Below, piece by piece: positions 15,559 to 22,599 of a stretch of DNA of 30,635 bases. This stretch comes from a virus. The notes beneath the pieces are model-generated. The model had not been told where the DNA came from and ran no database searches. It saw nothing but the letters and a program-made list of their open reading frames with translations. The stretch spans positions 1 through 30,635 of the IMG/VR virus record IMGVR_UViG_3300010149_003499; one strand, 5' to 3'. Position 1 is the first letter of the stretch, and every line of letters starts with the position of its first letter. Both the position numbers and the translations under genes were made by a program.

Positions 15559-15967
15559 TTCTCACTCTTTTCGCTTCATGAAAGTGCTGATCAGTATTGC
15601 ACCAGCTTTCTAAATGTAGGCCAAGTAGCTCAGCCTCTTTGGGGTTAACTGTTATTCTAGTATGACAAGGCCGACACACTGCTAGTAGGTTGATGCGCTG
15701 TAGAATGCTTCCACCTTGAGAACGATTAACTAACTCGTGGATGTCCATAGAGTGATTGACTCCAATCACCCCCGGCTTACCGTCCTTTACTGCAAAGATT
15801 AAACACGCTTCGCAGTAAGGTTGATCGCTCAATAACTCTTTAACTAGTGACCGACGCTCCACATACTTATCGCTCATTTTCTTTGAACGGTTATTCAAAG
15901 GAGAGCGCTTCAACTGACTGTCTCCCCGCTTGAGGGGAGTGCGCCGAAGCGGTTTACCCCTTTTCAT
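15509..15967 (-). CDS. HNH endonuclease (second)
   Basis: 152 aa, start ATG at 15967 overlapping the glycosyltransferase end by 14 bp. The N-terminus is strongly basic (MKRGKPLRRTPLKRGDSQLK), a common DNA-binding leader in phage HNH proteins. Then come the zinc cysteines YCEACLIF and VCRPCHTRI, catalytic His in SMDIHELVNRS and Asn in RINLLAVC. The overall plan resembles NinG or recombination-type HNH nucleases as well as homing-type HNH enzymes. Two HNH genes flank the PhyH gene, which may mean the cassette moved as a unit; this is inference. Confidence 0.85.
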   Translation of the reverse strand: MKRGKPLRRTPLKRGDSQLKRSPLNNRSKKMSDKYVERRSLVKELLSDQPYCEACLIFAVKDGKPGVIGVNHSMDIHELVNRSQGGSILQRINLLAVCRPCHTRITVNPKEAELLGLHLESWCNTDQHFHEAKRVRNEWKNGTAAKPYWFSN

Positions 15968-17072
15968 GACGCCAATAGTTCTTATGAATCTTCAGAATCT
16001 TTTTGTACAAGTGCGCTGCCCCAACATGAATATCAAACTTCTTTACCTTTTTGCGGATATCTTTAGAAGTATCTCTTAGGTAGTCATGATCTCGGAAGCG
16101 CTCAAGCATCTCAGGGTACTCTGACGGATCATTGACCATCAACCCTATCCCATGTGCTGAAGTTAGTTCTTCATACTGTGGCGAGTAAGAACACACAAAA
16201 GGAATACCCGCTGCGGCGTACTCCAGCCCCTTAATATAGGACTTGGCGTGATTGAACGGGATATTTGTAAGTGGGACAATCCCAACTTGAAATAAAAATC
16301 CATCCTGCAACTCATACGGTGGGAGGAACGGCGATGTTTCAACAATACCAGCGCTCACCCCAATTTCCCTATTGAAGCGGGGAACATTAGGAATTTTGAT
16401 ATCACCCGTGTGATGAAAGGACGCAAAGCTAGTTATCTGAGCACTATACGGTTTAAGTATCTCTAAGTCACCGCTTCTGTGGGCAGTCGAACCCATCCAA
16501 CCTACAACCAGTTTGTGAGGGTTCGGTGACTCAAACGGAGGAACATCCTTATACTGTGCAGTAGTGACATAGTTTGTATGAAGCCACACATTATCATTCC
16601 AGTCCAATAACTTTTTCTCAAGAAAAGGAGTAGACGCAAAAATTGCATCAGACTCTTGTAAAATAGTTTTGTACCACTCAATGTTTTCGTCAGGATTCAA
16701 CTTAGGATTAGACGCAGCAAACGCTGCATTCTTTTCGCTTAAACCCCAATACCAATCGTCAACATCATTGATAATAATCTGACCCGCATCCTGCGCCCTT
16801 TTCATATCAGGTAACACCTGCTTATGCATGTACCGCTGCATCACAATCACATCACAATCAAAGTGATCTCCAGAACCATCAAAGGCATGAATCCCAAACG
16901 TTCCAGTCATAGAGTTGTGTGCAAGAATCCCCACAGCAACGTCAATACCCTTTTTACGCAAAGGTAAAATATACTGCCCAATCCGAATGTGCCCCGACCC
17001 GCCCATGACAGGCGTCTGATCACGAGAAACCATAGAGCGTGACCAGTCATTAGATGCAAAGCCAATTTTCAT
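15954..17072 (-). CDS. GT-B-fold glycosyltransferase
   Basis: 372 aa from ATG at 17072 (MKIGFASNDWSRSM), which overlaps the preceding stop by one base (TAATG). An in-frame ATG at 17084 is less likely. The N-terminal Rossmann half includes GGSGHIRIGQY. The C-terminal half has VVGWMGSTAHRSGD (start of the nucleotide-sugar domain) and AKSYIKGLEYAAAGIPFVCS, the usual GT4-type donor-binding region, followed by YEELTSAHGIGLMV. It probably transfers a sugar to a glycan, protein or DNA base. No nucleotide-sugar synthesis genes are present here, so the donor would come from the host. The adjacent PhyH and methyltransferase genes fit a modification pathway. Confidence 0.85.
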   Translation of the reverse strand: MKIGFASNDWSRSMVSRDQTPVMGGSGHIRIGQYILPLRKKGIDVAVGILAHNSMTGTFGIHAFDGSGDHFDCDVIVMQRYMHKQVLPDMKRAQDAGQIIINDVDDWYWGLSEKNAAFAASNPKLNPDENIEWYKTILQESDAIFASTPFLEKKLLDWNDNVWLHTNYVTTAQYKDVPPFESPNPHKLVVGWMGSTAHRSGDLEILKPYSAQITSFASFHHTGDIKIPNVPRFNREIGVSAGIVETSPFLPPYELQDGFLFQVGIVPLTNIPFNHAKSYIKGLEYAAAGIPFVCSYSPQYEELTSAHGIGLMVNDPSEYPEMLERFRDHDYLRDTSKDIRKKVKKFDIHVGAAHLYKKILKIHKNYWRHEKG

Positions 17073-17530
17073 TAGAACTTCCACACCCCATCAAGCGCAG
17101 CGTACAGGCAGTCGTCAGCCGCTGAAGTAGACAAGTCATTTGACTCAATCATTTGCTTATGTGCCAAAATAGCATCTCGTAAGAACGTAGCTAATGAAAG
17201 AGAGGGATCAGCAGGCTGACCTAGAGCCGTCAATCGCTCTACTTCGGCCAATCGCTTTTCAGCATAAAACCTGAACCGCTCTGACTTACTTTTTTGATCT
17301 TCCATCCCCGCAGCCGGATCAGTGACAAAATCTGGATACGATGAACGCAAAGACTTGATGTCTCTTTCCAGTTCGTTAATCTTTTCTGAAACCGTGCTGA
17401 TGATTTCTAACAAGCAGTCTTTCCACATTGAAAGGTTTTCGGGCAGGCGAATAAAGTCCCTATCATGCTGTGACGCACTGTTTTTGATATCTTCGGATAC
17501 AATAATTGCAAAGTTATGCATCTGGGACAT
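17072..17530 (-). CDS. Hypothetical helical protein
   Basis: 152 aa, start ATG at 17530 with GGGAG seven bases upstream. Residues 45-60 (ISTVSEKINELERDIKSLR) and 75-100 (KSERFRFYAEKRLAEVERL) form predicted coiled-coil helices, followed by a helical C-terminus ending AALDGVWKF. No catalytic motif is visible. It sits between the Cas4-like nuclease (3-bp gap) and the glycosyltransferase (TAATG overlap), so it is co-translated with both. Function unknown. Confidence 0.7.
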   Translation of the reverse strand: MSQMHNFAIIVSEDIKNSASQHDRDFIRLPENLSMWKDCLLEIISTVSEKINELERDIKSLRSSYPDFVTDPAAGMEDQKSKSERFRFYAEKRLAEVERLTALGQPADPSLSLATFLRDAILAHKQMIESNDLSTSAADDCLYAALDGVWKF

Positions 17531-17533
17531 AGA

Positions 17534-18322
17534 TCATCTCCCGCCGAATTCAGGACAAATTGACTGATAGTCACACCAGTTGCACAGGGGACCAGTCCGA
17601 GTTTCAAACTCGCCAGAATCACACATTGTCCTAACTTCATCCCACGTCTTACGGACCTCCACACGGACAGCGTTCTCAAGCTCCTCGTCTACATTGTAAC
17701 GTGCGAACTTGCCCGACTTAACGTACAACAACTCTGCCCGCTCAACCTCCAACCCAGTCTGTGCCTTAAGAAGAATGCTGTAGATAGTGATCTGCATCTT
17801 CTTTTCCCACTCGTACTGCTTGCGAGGCTTTTTGCCAGTCTTGTAATCAGAAATGACTAACTTGTTGTTTTCAATTGTGTAGCGGTCAATGATCCCGAAC
17901 AATGGTACTCCGTCGATATCTCCGTCCATCTTTGCTTCAATGCCTTCGGCATCAAACGACGTAGGGTCTTCCATACCGAAATAGTTCTCAATGCACCACC
18001 ACGCCTTCCAACGGAACTCGTTTTCATCACACTTTTCTGTAAGTGCATGAAACTCTGCCGACCACTTGTTGTCCCACTGCTCACGGGCTAACTTACGGGC
18101 AGTAGATTCTGTTCTCTCTTCCCGTGGATAAGTGAAAAGTTCTTCAAGCACCTCGTGAACGAAAGAACCTAAGTGCTGCGCTTCAGTTGACTCTGTAGGT
18201 AACCTATCCAGTTTGTAAAACTTGAACTTCAAAGGGCACTGCTGGAACGTGCTGATAGAACTAGGGGACATGTACTTCGGGTAGTCGTACTTAAGTGGCC
18301 CCAAGTCGAAGCTATCCTGCAT
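17534..18322 (-). CDS. Cas4/RecB-like PD-(D/E)XK exonuclease
   Basis: 262 aa. It begins with SPSSISTFQQCPLKFKFY, whose Cys is the first iron-sulfur ligand in Cas4/AddB-type nucleases. The active site follows in order: His in GSFVHEVLEELF, Asp in FGIIDRYT, D-x-K in LVISDYKTGKKP, and the QxxxY motif in MQITIYSIL. Three more cysteines lie at the C-terminus (PLCNWCDYQSICP). These enzymes resect double-stranded DNA ends. Next to a Rad52-like annealing protein it probably forms an exonuclease/annealase pair for phage recombination. Its start overlaps the Rad52-like end by 11 bp. It is not linked to a CRISPR array. Confidence 0.88.
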   Translation of the reverse strand: MQDSFDLGPLKYDYPKYMSPSSISTFQQCPLKFKFYKLDRLPTESTEAQHLGSFVHEVLEELFTYPREERTESTARKLAREQWDNKWSAEFHALTEKCDENEFRWKAWWCIENYFGMEDPTSFDAEGIEAKMDGDIDGVPLFGIIDRYTIENNKLVISDYKTGKKPRKQYEWEKKMQITIYSILLKAQTGLEVERAELLYVKSGKFARYNVDEELENAVRVEVRKTWDEVRTMCDSGEFETRTGPLCNWCDYQSICPEFGGR

Positions 18323-18989
18323 CGCCTTCTGGTTCTACTTCTGTGCCCTCTGTCGTGGCCTGCTCTGATGCCGACTTAACAAAGGTCAACATCTCCTTAA
18401 GCAAGTCACGAGTCACATGCTCATTAGCAAACTCAACTCCGCCTGAAACCTCCACCCAATGCGCACGGCACGCCTCAATGACATTCTCCGCCTGATTGTT
18501 TAGAACTTCTCGGAGTTTTTCAAAGTGCTCCGGTGAGATAGGCTGATCAGCCATATCCTGTTCATGCTCCAGACTCATGGACTCTTCAGAACGAGCAAGA
18601 TACAGGCCAACACCAAAGTGTTGCGCCGCCTTCTTCAAGGCATCTGAAACAGCGCCCTTCATCTCATCACCAAGATCAAGAATGTCGCCAGCCTTGGTGC
18701 GCTTAATCTTCTGCCCACCGATACCGTCCTTGACGATGGTTAGGGCAGGTGCCTCGTTTGTAGGAACAAACGTAGCGCTAAGACGAACGTGGGCAACAAT
18801 AAAATCAGGATCAAGGCTATCACGCTCACACGAGACAATCTCATAGGACCACATGTCCACACCTAGCACCCTATTCAAACGAGTAATAACCTCGCTGACA
18901 GGAATATACGTGAGACTAGCCCCACCCTTCTTCAATTGCCGTTCAACCGCAGGATCAAAAGGCTCCGATAGCTGTTCAAATAATGTCAC
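18312..18989 (-). CDS. Rad52-like single-strand annealing protein
   Basis: 225 aa. The start is GTG at 18989 (GTGA overlap with the previous stop) with AGGAGA five bases upstream. The N-terminal 140 residues match the Rad52/22 superfamily: LTYIPVSEVITRLNRVLG, the Trp-containing MWSYEIVSCER, then RLSATF, IGGQKIKR and the signature DEMKGAVSDALKKAAQHFGV ending in GLYL. Such proteins anneal complementary single strands and drive RecA-independent recombination. RecA is also encoded in this phage (21164), so both routes may exist. The C-terminal tail is acidic, which can bind partners such as SSB. The downstream neighbour is the Cas4-like nuclease. Confidence 0.88.
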   Translation of the reverse strand: MTLFEQLSEPFDPAVERQLKKGGASLTYIPVSEVITRLNRVLGVDMWSYEIVSCERDSLDPDFIVAHVRLSATFVPTNEAPALTIVKDGIGGQKIKRTKAGDILDLGDEMKGAVSDALKKAAQHFGVGLYLARSEESMSLEHEQDMADQPISPEHFEKLREVLNNQAENVIEACRAHWVEVSGGVEFANEHVTRDLLKEMLTFVKSASEQATTEGTEVEPEGDAG

Positions 18990-19498
18990 TTGTCTCTCCT
19001 AATAACTAGACTCTTTTTGGCTTCGCCAACTTCACAATAATCATCAGCATCTAAATGAAGCTCTTTTAACTTAGATACCTTCCAATAAGAAATACCTGCA
19101 AACTCTAGCGCCTCACGAATCATATCCGTGGGAGTCTTAACGACTTCGCCTGTCGTCAAATCGACACTACTGTCCACAAGCCGCTTGCTAACATCGTCAA
19201 TGAGCGACTTATGGTCCCACGTCTTACGAGGTGACCCCGACTTAATCTCAACCGTTGCCCCGTCTACATCAACGGGAATCGTCAGGTTCCCAACATGCTC
19301 CGTAACGATAGACTGTAACTCGTTGAACAGTAGGGTACCAAACGACTTAACAGCGTGCAGGTCAGTAGCGAACTGCAATAAGTCAGTGGTGTCAGCGGAT
19401 TCAATATCATCGCTGAGTTTAATGATGCTACCATCAAGGGTACGCAACAAAGACTGAACCTCGTGTAGTATTGACATAGGTTCAGATAAATCTGACAT
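18986..19498 (-). CDS. Conserved phage protein upstream of the annealing protein, function unknown
   Basis: 170 aa, start ATG at 19498 with AAGGAG five bases upstream. The N-terminal half is helical (LHEVQSLLRTLDGSIIKLSD). The centre has RKTWDHKSLIDDVSKRLVDS and the C-terminal end has SYWKVSKLKELHLDADDYC. I recognise this W-D-H ... S-Y-W-[KR]-V ... D-[ED]-Y-C pattern from actinophage genes next to recombination nucleases, but know no activity. It is first in the recombination operon, behind a TTGACC-N17-TAAACT promoter. Overlap with the next gene is four bases (GTGA). Confidence 0.75.
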   Translation of the reverse strand: MSDLSEPMSILHEVQSLLRTLDGSIIKLSDDIESADTTDLLQFATDLHAVKSFGTLLFNELQSIVTEHVGNLTIPVDVDGATVEIKSGSPRKTWDHKSLIDDVSKRLVDSSVDLTTGEVVKTPTDMIREALEFAGISYWKVSKLKELHLDADDYCEVGEAKKSLVIRRDK

Positions 19499-19529
19499 CT
19501 GGTCTCCTTAATAAATAGTAACTACGGCT

Positions 19530-19558
19530 AGTTTACACGATTTAACACCGCAGGTCAA
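19530..19558 (-). promoter_or_regulatory. Promoter of the recombination operon
   Basis: TTGACC (19558-19553), 17 bp, TAAACT (19535-19530) on the minus strand. The transcript would start near 19522 and lead into the AAGGAG site of the gene at 19498. No terminator is visible between here and 8397, so this promoter could serve the whole leftward run. Confidence 0.6.
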
Positions 19559-19560
19559 GG

Positions 19561-19953
19561 CTATGATTCTGGATCAATCAGCAGTTGTTCTAAGGCATAG
19601 TCAACGCTGAACTCTAAAGGATTCTTAACCGACGAAATCGCCTCTTCCGACACCATCGTCAGCTTCTCCGAAAAGAGCCGGATAGCATTGTCTTTGACGG
19701 CCTCTTGCATTTCATCATCAGAAGCTTCACTCCCCAGCATTTTATAAATACCGCTAGCGACAAACTCATCTATTTCATTATTAAGATACTGGTCCGAAAT
19801 AGCAATAGTCAGATGATCCATAGTCCAGGAAATAACAGAGAAGTCTTTGCCGTCAATACCTGTCTTCGGTGCATTAACAAACGTAATCTTGATATCACCA
19901 CGTTTTAAAACCGCTAATACATCGGGATCAAAATCGTCATACCCGGTGAACAT
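19561..19953 (-). CDS. Hypothetical protein downstream of WhiB
   Basis: 130 aa. ATG at 19953 with AGGGG seven bases upstream; overlaps the WhiB end by 17 bp. The product is acidic, with an N-terminal segment FTGYDDFDPDVLAVLKRGD, then ITFVNAPKTGI and a helical C-terminal half (DEMQEAVKDNAIRLFSEKL). No recognisable domain. Because it is co-transcribed with WhiB it may take part in the same regulatory switch, but there is no direct sign of that. Confidence 0.65.
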   Translation of the reverse strand: MFTGYDDFDPDVLAVLKRGDIKITFVNAPKTGIDGKDFSVISWTMDHLTIAISDQYLNNEIDEFVASGIYKMLGSEASDDEMQEAVKDNAIRLFSEKLTMVSEEAISSVKNPLEFSVDYALEQLLIDPES

Positions 19954-20185
19954 CTTCAGACCCCTCTAGCAAACGAACTAGATCAGGACCCGTTTGACCT
20001 CCCCAAACTCCAATTGTTAACTGATTGTCTAATGCAAACTGTAAACACTGTTCTCTGACACCACAAACTTTATCGCACATAGAAATAGCCTCTCTACGTA
20101 ACGTGGGCTTCGACGAAAAGAACAACCTATCCTCTCCGACACAAGGAGTCTCCTTAAACCACTCGGGCGCTTTGACGTTTAACAT
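19937..20185 (-). CDS. whiB: WhiB-family iron-sulfur transcription factor
   Basis: 82 aa from ATG at 20185 (MLNVKAPEWFKETPC) with AAGGA six bases upstream; an in-frame GTG at 20221 is upstream of the likely transcript start. The family signature is present: Cys in TPCVGED, three Cys in MCDKVCGVREQC and the GVWGG turn, followed by a short acidic end. WhiB proteins bind a 4Fe-4S cluster through four Cys and contact the principal sigma factor. Phage copies can shut down or redirect host genes. Here the middle spacing is Cys-x3-Cys rather than the usual Cys-x2-Cys. A WhiB gene strongly suggests an actinobacterial host. Confidence 0.88.
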   Translation of the reverse strand: MLNVKAPEWFKETPCVGEDRLFFSSKPTLRREAISMCDKVCGVREQCLQFALDNQLTIGVWGGQTGPDLVRLLEGSEDVHRV

Positions 20186-20208
20186 GCTGTATCCTTCATC
20201 ACAAGCAT

Positions 20209-20237
20209 ATTGTATAAACACAGTGTCAAGGTATCAA
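20209..20237 (-). promoter_or_regulatory. WhiB promoter
   Basis: TTGATA (20237-20232), 17 bp, TACAAT (20214-20209) on the minus strand. The transcript would start about 20 nt before the WhiB ATG at 20185. The -35 elements of this promoter and the divergent plus-strand promoter at 20251 are only 13 bp apart. Confidence 0.65.
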
Positions 20238-20250
20238 CCCAAAACCACAC

Positions 20251-20279
20251 TTGACACAAACAGCGCAGAGGACTACCCT
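20251..20279 (+). promoter_or_regulatory. Promoter reading into the non-coding region
   Basis: TTGACA (20251-20256), 17 bp, TACCCT (20274-20279). The -10 fits the TANNNT pattern seen at other promoters here. A transcript would begin near 20286. No gene with a normal start follows for over 450 bp, which is why a non-coding RNA is proposed. Confidence 0.55.
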
Positions 20280-20285
20280 ATCAGC

Positions 20286-20713
20286 AAACCTACAAAGGAG
20301 AAACCTGCCACAAGACTGAAACCGGGGAACCCCGATGACATAAACGTTCACTGAAGGACCGGAGGGTAACACTCGTTACGCAACTGGTTAACTACTGATA
20401 AGACGGGCACGTCTGTATCACAGAGTAAAGATTTGGATCGCACGATACACTGGAACACCATTCTTGACGGAATGCCAGTCACTGCACGGAGAGCATCAAG
20501 ACTTGAGATACAGATTCGGAACAAGCAAGCGCCCACGCAGTTCCGGCACACGGGCTACTAGAGCCATATCTAGGGAGAGTGGGCATCGCTGAAAAAATAG
20601 GCGGTGTTTGGGGTCCATGAAGTGAACAGTACTTATATAACACTACGGGAATTGCCTAAGGCTATCGTGGGGCGGCGTCAACCTCCACACGATAGGGTAG
20701 GTGTTCTATACCC
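20286..20713 (+). ncRNA. Candidate large structured non-coding RNA
   Basis: The 553-bp gap between WhiB (start 20185) and the next minus-strand gene (stop 20739) has no gene with a start and ribosome site. On the plus strand it contains a chain of perfect local hairpins. GTAAC/GTTAC (20366-70/20375-79). AGACG/CGTCT (20401-05/20410-14). CATTC/GAATG (20459-63/20470-74). CGGAAC/GTTCCG (20517-22/20540-45) with GCG-CCCA-CGC nested inside. GGCT/AGCC (20553-56/20562-65). CTATCGTG/CACGATAG (20662-69/20688-95). GGGTA/TACCC (20695-99/20709-13). A promoter precedes it. Large ornate phage RNAs such as GOLLD or ROOL are one comparison, but I see no specific motif of either. An open frame without a start codon (20370-20561) overlaps it and is an alternative explanation for part of the region. 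Confidence 0.5.
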
Positions 20714-20738
20714 AAACACATACACCGACAGGCTGAGA

Positions 20739-21107
20739 CTAAGCAGAGGAAGACTTCAACATCTTCACTTGCTGAGCGTCCAAGAAGACAGTAGCTGTGC
20801 CATTGACAATCTCCACCTGATCCAAGGGGACTCCAACCTTAGACGCAATTACTGCCTTCGTCTTTATTTCGTCCATAGGTTCGTATGGCTCAAAAAACTC
20901 TCCATCCTCTGCTAAAACCTGCATCAAAGGAACAGGCGCTGGCGGAGCGCCACACGTTTTACAGCATAGACGATCTTCATTGATCTTGGGCTTACGGGAG
21001 CTTTCCACGGAATGCCCACAGTCAAGTTCGATGTGCCACTTAGTTTTCCCATACTCACCCAAACGAACAGCTTGAGTTACCATCCGCTTCGGACCACGTT
21101 TACTCAT
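20739..21107 (-). CDS. Hypothetical protein with putative zinc-binding cysteines
   Basis: 122 aa from the ATG at 21107 ([12 protein letters not shown]); a longer frame to 21152 exists but runs through the promoter region. A -10-like TACGAT ends six bases before the ATG and no ribosome site is present, so the message is probably leaderless. Residues 25-55 contain [11 protein letters not shown] and [12 protein letters not shown], a possible C/H zinc site. The C-terminal part ([20 protein letters not shown] then [14 protein letters not shown]) looks like a compact alpha/beta fold. The basic N-terminus would suit nucleic acid binding. No family recognised. Confidence 0.7.
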   Translation of the reverse strand: MSKRGPKRMVTQAVRLGEYGKTKWHIELDCGHSVESSRKPKINEDRLCCKTCGAPPAPVPLMQVLAEDGEFFEPYEPMDEIKTKAVIASKVGVPLDQVEIVNGTATVFLDAQQVKMLKSSSA

Positions 21108-21113
21108 ACAAAT

Positions 21114-21119
21114 ATCGTA
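21114..21119 (-). promoter_or_regulatory. -10 element of the leaderless minus-strand gene at 21107
   Basis: TACGAT on the minus strand, followed by exactly six bases and the ATG. No good -35 is seen at 16-18 bp. It lies back to back with the recA promoter. Confidence 0.4.
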
Positions 21120-21128
21120 CCAGCACCC

Positions 21129-21157
21129 TTGACTCAAGACCAGCGAAAGCATACAAT
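21129..21157 (+). promoter_or_regulatory. recA promoter, leaderless type
   Basis: TTGACT (21129-21134), 17 bp, TACAAT (21152-21157), then six bases to the recA ATG at 21164. The expected transcription start falls on or next to the ATG, and no Shine-Dalgarno sequence is present. Confidence 0.7.
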
Positions 21158-21163
21158 ACGCTT

Positions 21164-22138
21164 ATGGACAAATCTAAACTTCTTGAAGACGCACTGGGCC
21201 AGATTGAAAAACAGTTTGGGGAAGGTGCAATCATGCGCCTCGGGGACAACGCCTCAATGGCCGTAGAGACCATTTCAACAGGATCAATCGCCCTAGACTT
21301 AGCGCTCGGTGTTGGTGGCCTCCCACGAGGGCGTGTCACTGAAGTTTACGGTCCAGAGTCGTCAGGCAAGACCACGGTAGCTTTGCATGTGATTGCTGAA
21401 GCACAAAAGAACGGCGGGCAGTGTGCATTCATCGACGCTGAGCACGCCCTTGACCCAATCTACGCAAAAGCAATCGGATGCGACGTAGACTCTCTACTCG
21501 TTGCTCAGCCAGACACCGGGGAGCAGGCGCTGACCATCACGAACAAGTTGATTGAATCAGGTGCCCTAGACGTTGTAGTCGTGGACTCGGTAGCAGCCCT
21601 TACACCCCGTGCCGAGATTGAAGGCGAAATGGGTGACAGTCATGTTGGACTACACGCACGACTCATGTCTCAAGCTATGCGTAAGATTGTTGCAAACTTG
21701 AACAACTCAAAGACCACACTAATCATGATTAATCAGTTGCGAGAAAAAATTGGTGTCATGTTTGGGTCACCCGAAGTGACCACTGGCGGTAAGGCTCTAA
21801 AGTTCTACGCATCTGTTCGCCTAGACATTCGACGCATTGAAACACTGAAGGACGCTTCCGAAGCAGTCGGTAACAAGACCCGTGTTAAGGTTGTGAAGAA
21901 CAAGGTCGCTCCCCCATTCAGGCAGGCAGAGTTTGAGATTGCTTACGGTGAAGGTATCAGCCGAACCGGGGACATTGTAGATATCGCTGCACAAATGGGA
22001 ATCCTTGATAAGAAGGGTGCGTGGTACGCCTACGAGGGCACGAACATTGGACAGGGGCGGGTTAATACCAAGGCGTACCTTGATGAAAACGAAGATGTAC
22101 GGGAAACAATTGCGAAGGCAATCTACGCTTCGATTTGA
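21164..22138 (+). CDS. recA: RecA recombinase
   Basis: 324 aa. Walker [10 protein letters not shown] (residues 63-71), the core [14 protein letters not shown], Walker [13 protein letters not shown], loop L2 region [17 protein letters not shown] with [19 protein letters not shown]. These are all full-length RecA features, and the sequence is cell-like rather than a divergent UvsX type. The C-terminal domain ends early (AKAIYASI) and lacks the acidic tail common in bacterial RecA. It forms filaments on single-stranded DNA, promotes strand exchange and could also trigger LexA cleavage. It has its own leaderless promoter and ends within the -35 of the next promoter. Confidence 0.96.
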   Translation: MDKSKLLEDALGQIEKQFGEGAIMRLGDNASMAVETISTGSIALDLALGVGGLPRGRVTEVYGPESSGKTTVALHVIAEAQKNGGQCAFIDAEHALDPIYAKAIGCDVDSLLVAQPDTGEQALTITNKLIESGALDVVVVDSVAALTPRAEIEGEMGDSHVGLHARLMSQAMRKIVANLNNSKTTLIMINQLREKIGVMFGSPEVTTGGKALKFYASVRLDIRRIETLKDASEAVGNKTRVKVVKNKVAPPFRQAEFEIAYGEGISRTGDIVDIAAQMGILDKKGAWYAYEGTNIGQGRVNTKAYLDENEDVRETIAKAIYASI

Positions 22139-22163
22139 CAGACCGTAGGATATGTGGTAGCCT
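22135..22163 (+). promoter_or_regulatory. Promoter for the small basic protein gene
   Basis: TTGACA (22135-22140), which includes the recA stop codon, 17 bp, TAGCCT (22158-22163). The transcript starts near 22170 with an AAGGAGG ribosome site before the ATG at 22188. Confidence 0.6.
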
Positions 22164-22187
22164 TCCTATTCCAAGGAGGAAACCACT

Positions 22188-22490
22188 ATGCCTAAAAAAG
22201 CAAAAACAACCGAACCCGTAGGCCCGCCTAAAGGATGGGTTGTGTGTGAGACATTTCAAATGTCGCCACAAGTAACGCTATCCAAAGGCGATGAATGCCG
22301 AGTAAAAGGAGAGCAAGGCAAGTTCGTATTCTTACGACATGTCTGGAACACCAACACCAACAGTGAGTGGGTTGACGTTTGGGGAGGCTCAGCCGGTCAT
22401 AGTCAATGGAGGTCTGTCAGGATCGAACGGCTGAAGCACATTCCGAAAAAACGCTCCCGTAAAAAGAAAGAACCCCGGTCACATCAGTAA
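22188..22490 (+). CDS. Small basic phage protein, function unknown
   Basis: 100 aa, ATG at 22188 with AAGGAGG eight bases upstream, one of the strongest ribosome sites in the window. The core is a small beta-rich domain (VTLSKGDECRVKGEQGKFVF, then GHSQWRSVRIERLKHI) with an SH3-like feel. The C-terminal tail is Lys/Arg-rich (PKKRSRKKKEPR), suggesting nucleic acid binding. I have seen similar short QWRS-containing proteins in actinophages but know no function. Confidence 0.75.
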   Translation: MPKKAKTTEPVGPPKGWVVCETFQMSPQVTLSKGDECRVKGEQGKFVFLRHVWNTNTNSEWVDVWGGSAGHSQWRSVRIERLKHIPKKRSRKKKEPRSHQ

Positions 22491-22505
22491 CCAGGGAACT
22501 CTCCA

Positions 22506-22546
22506 GTTAGGGGGTTACACAAAAGGAGTAAAACTCGTCCCCTAAC
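22506..22546. terminator. Inverted repeat, possible bidirectional terminator between convergent genes
   Basis: GTTAGGGG (22506-22513) pairs perfectly with CCCCTAAC (22539-22546) across a 25-nt loop. It lies between the convergent ends of the small basic protein and the holin-like gene. There is no strong T-run on either side, so termination is uncertain. A second small perfect stem, CGCTTG/CAAGCG, is at 22572-22585. Confidence 0.4.
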
Positions 22547-22599
22547 AGTTGTATTCTACAGCATCACTTCACGCTTGTTCAAGCGATCTGTGTGCTACC

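Noticed and set aside
20025-20354. 109-codon plus-strand frame antisense to WhiB
   Set aside because: Antisense to a clear WhiB gene and its promoter, with no supporting signal.
20348-20551. 67-codon minus-strand frame (MCRNCVGACLF...)
   Set aside because: No ribosome site or promoter; Cys-rich composition looks accidental within the hairpin-rich region.
20604-20915. 103-codon plus-strand frame
   Set aside because: Runs across the hairpin-rich end of the candidate RNA and antisense to the zinc-protein gene; no ribosome site and no recognisable content.
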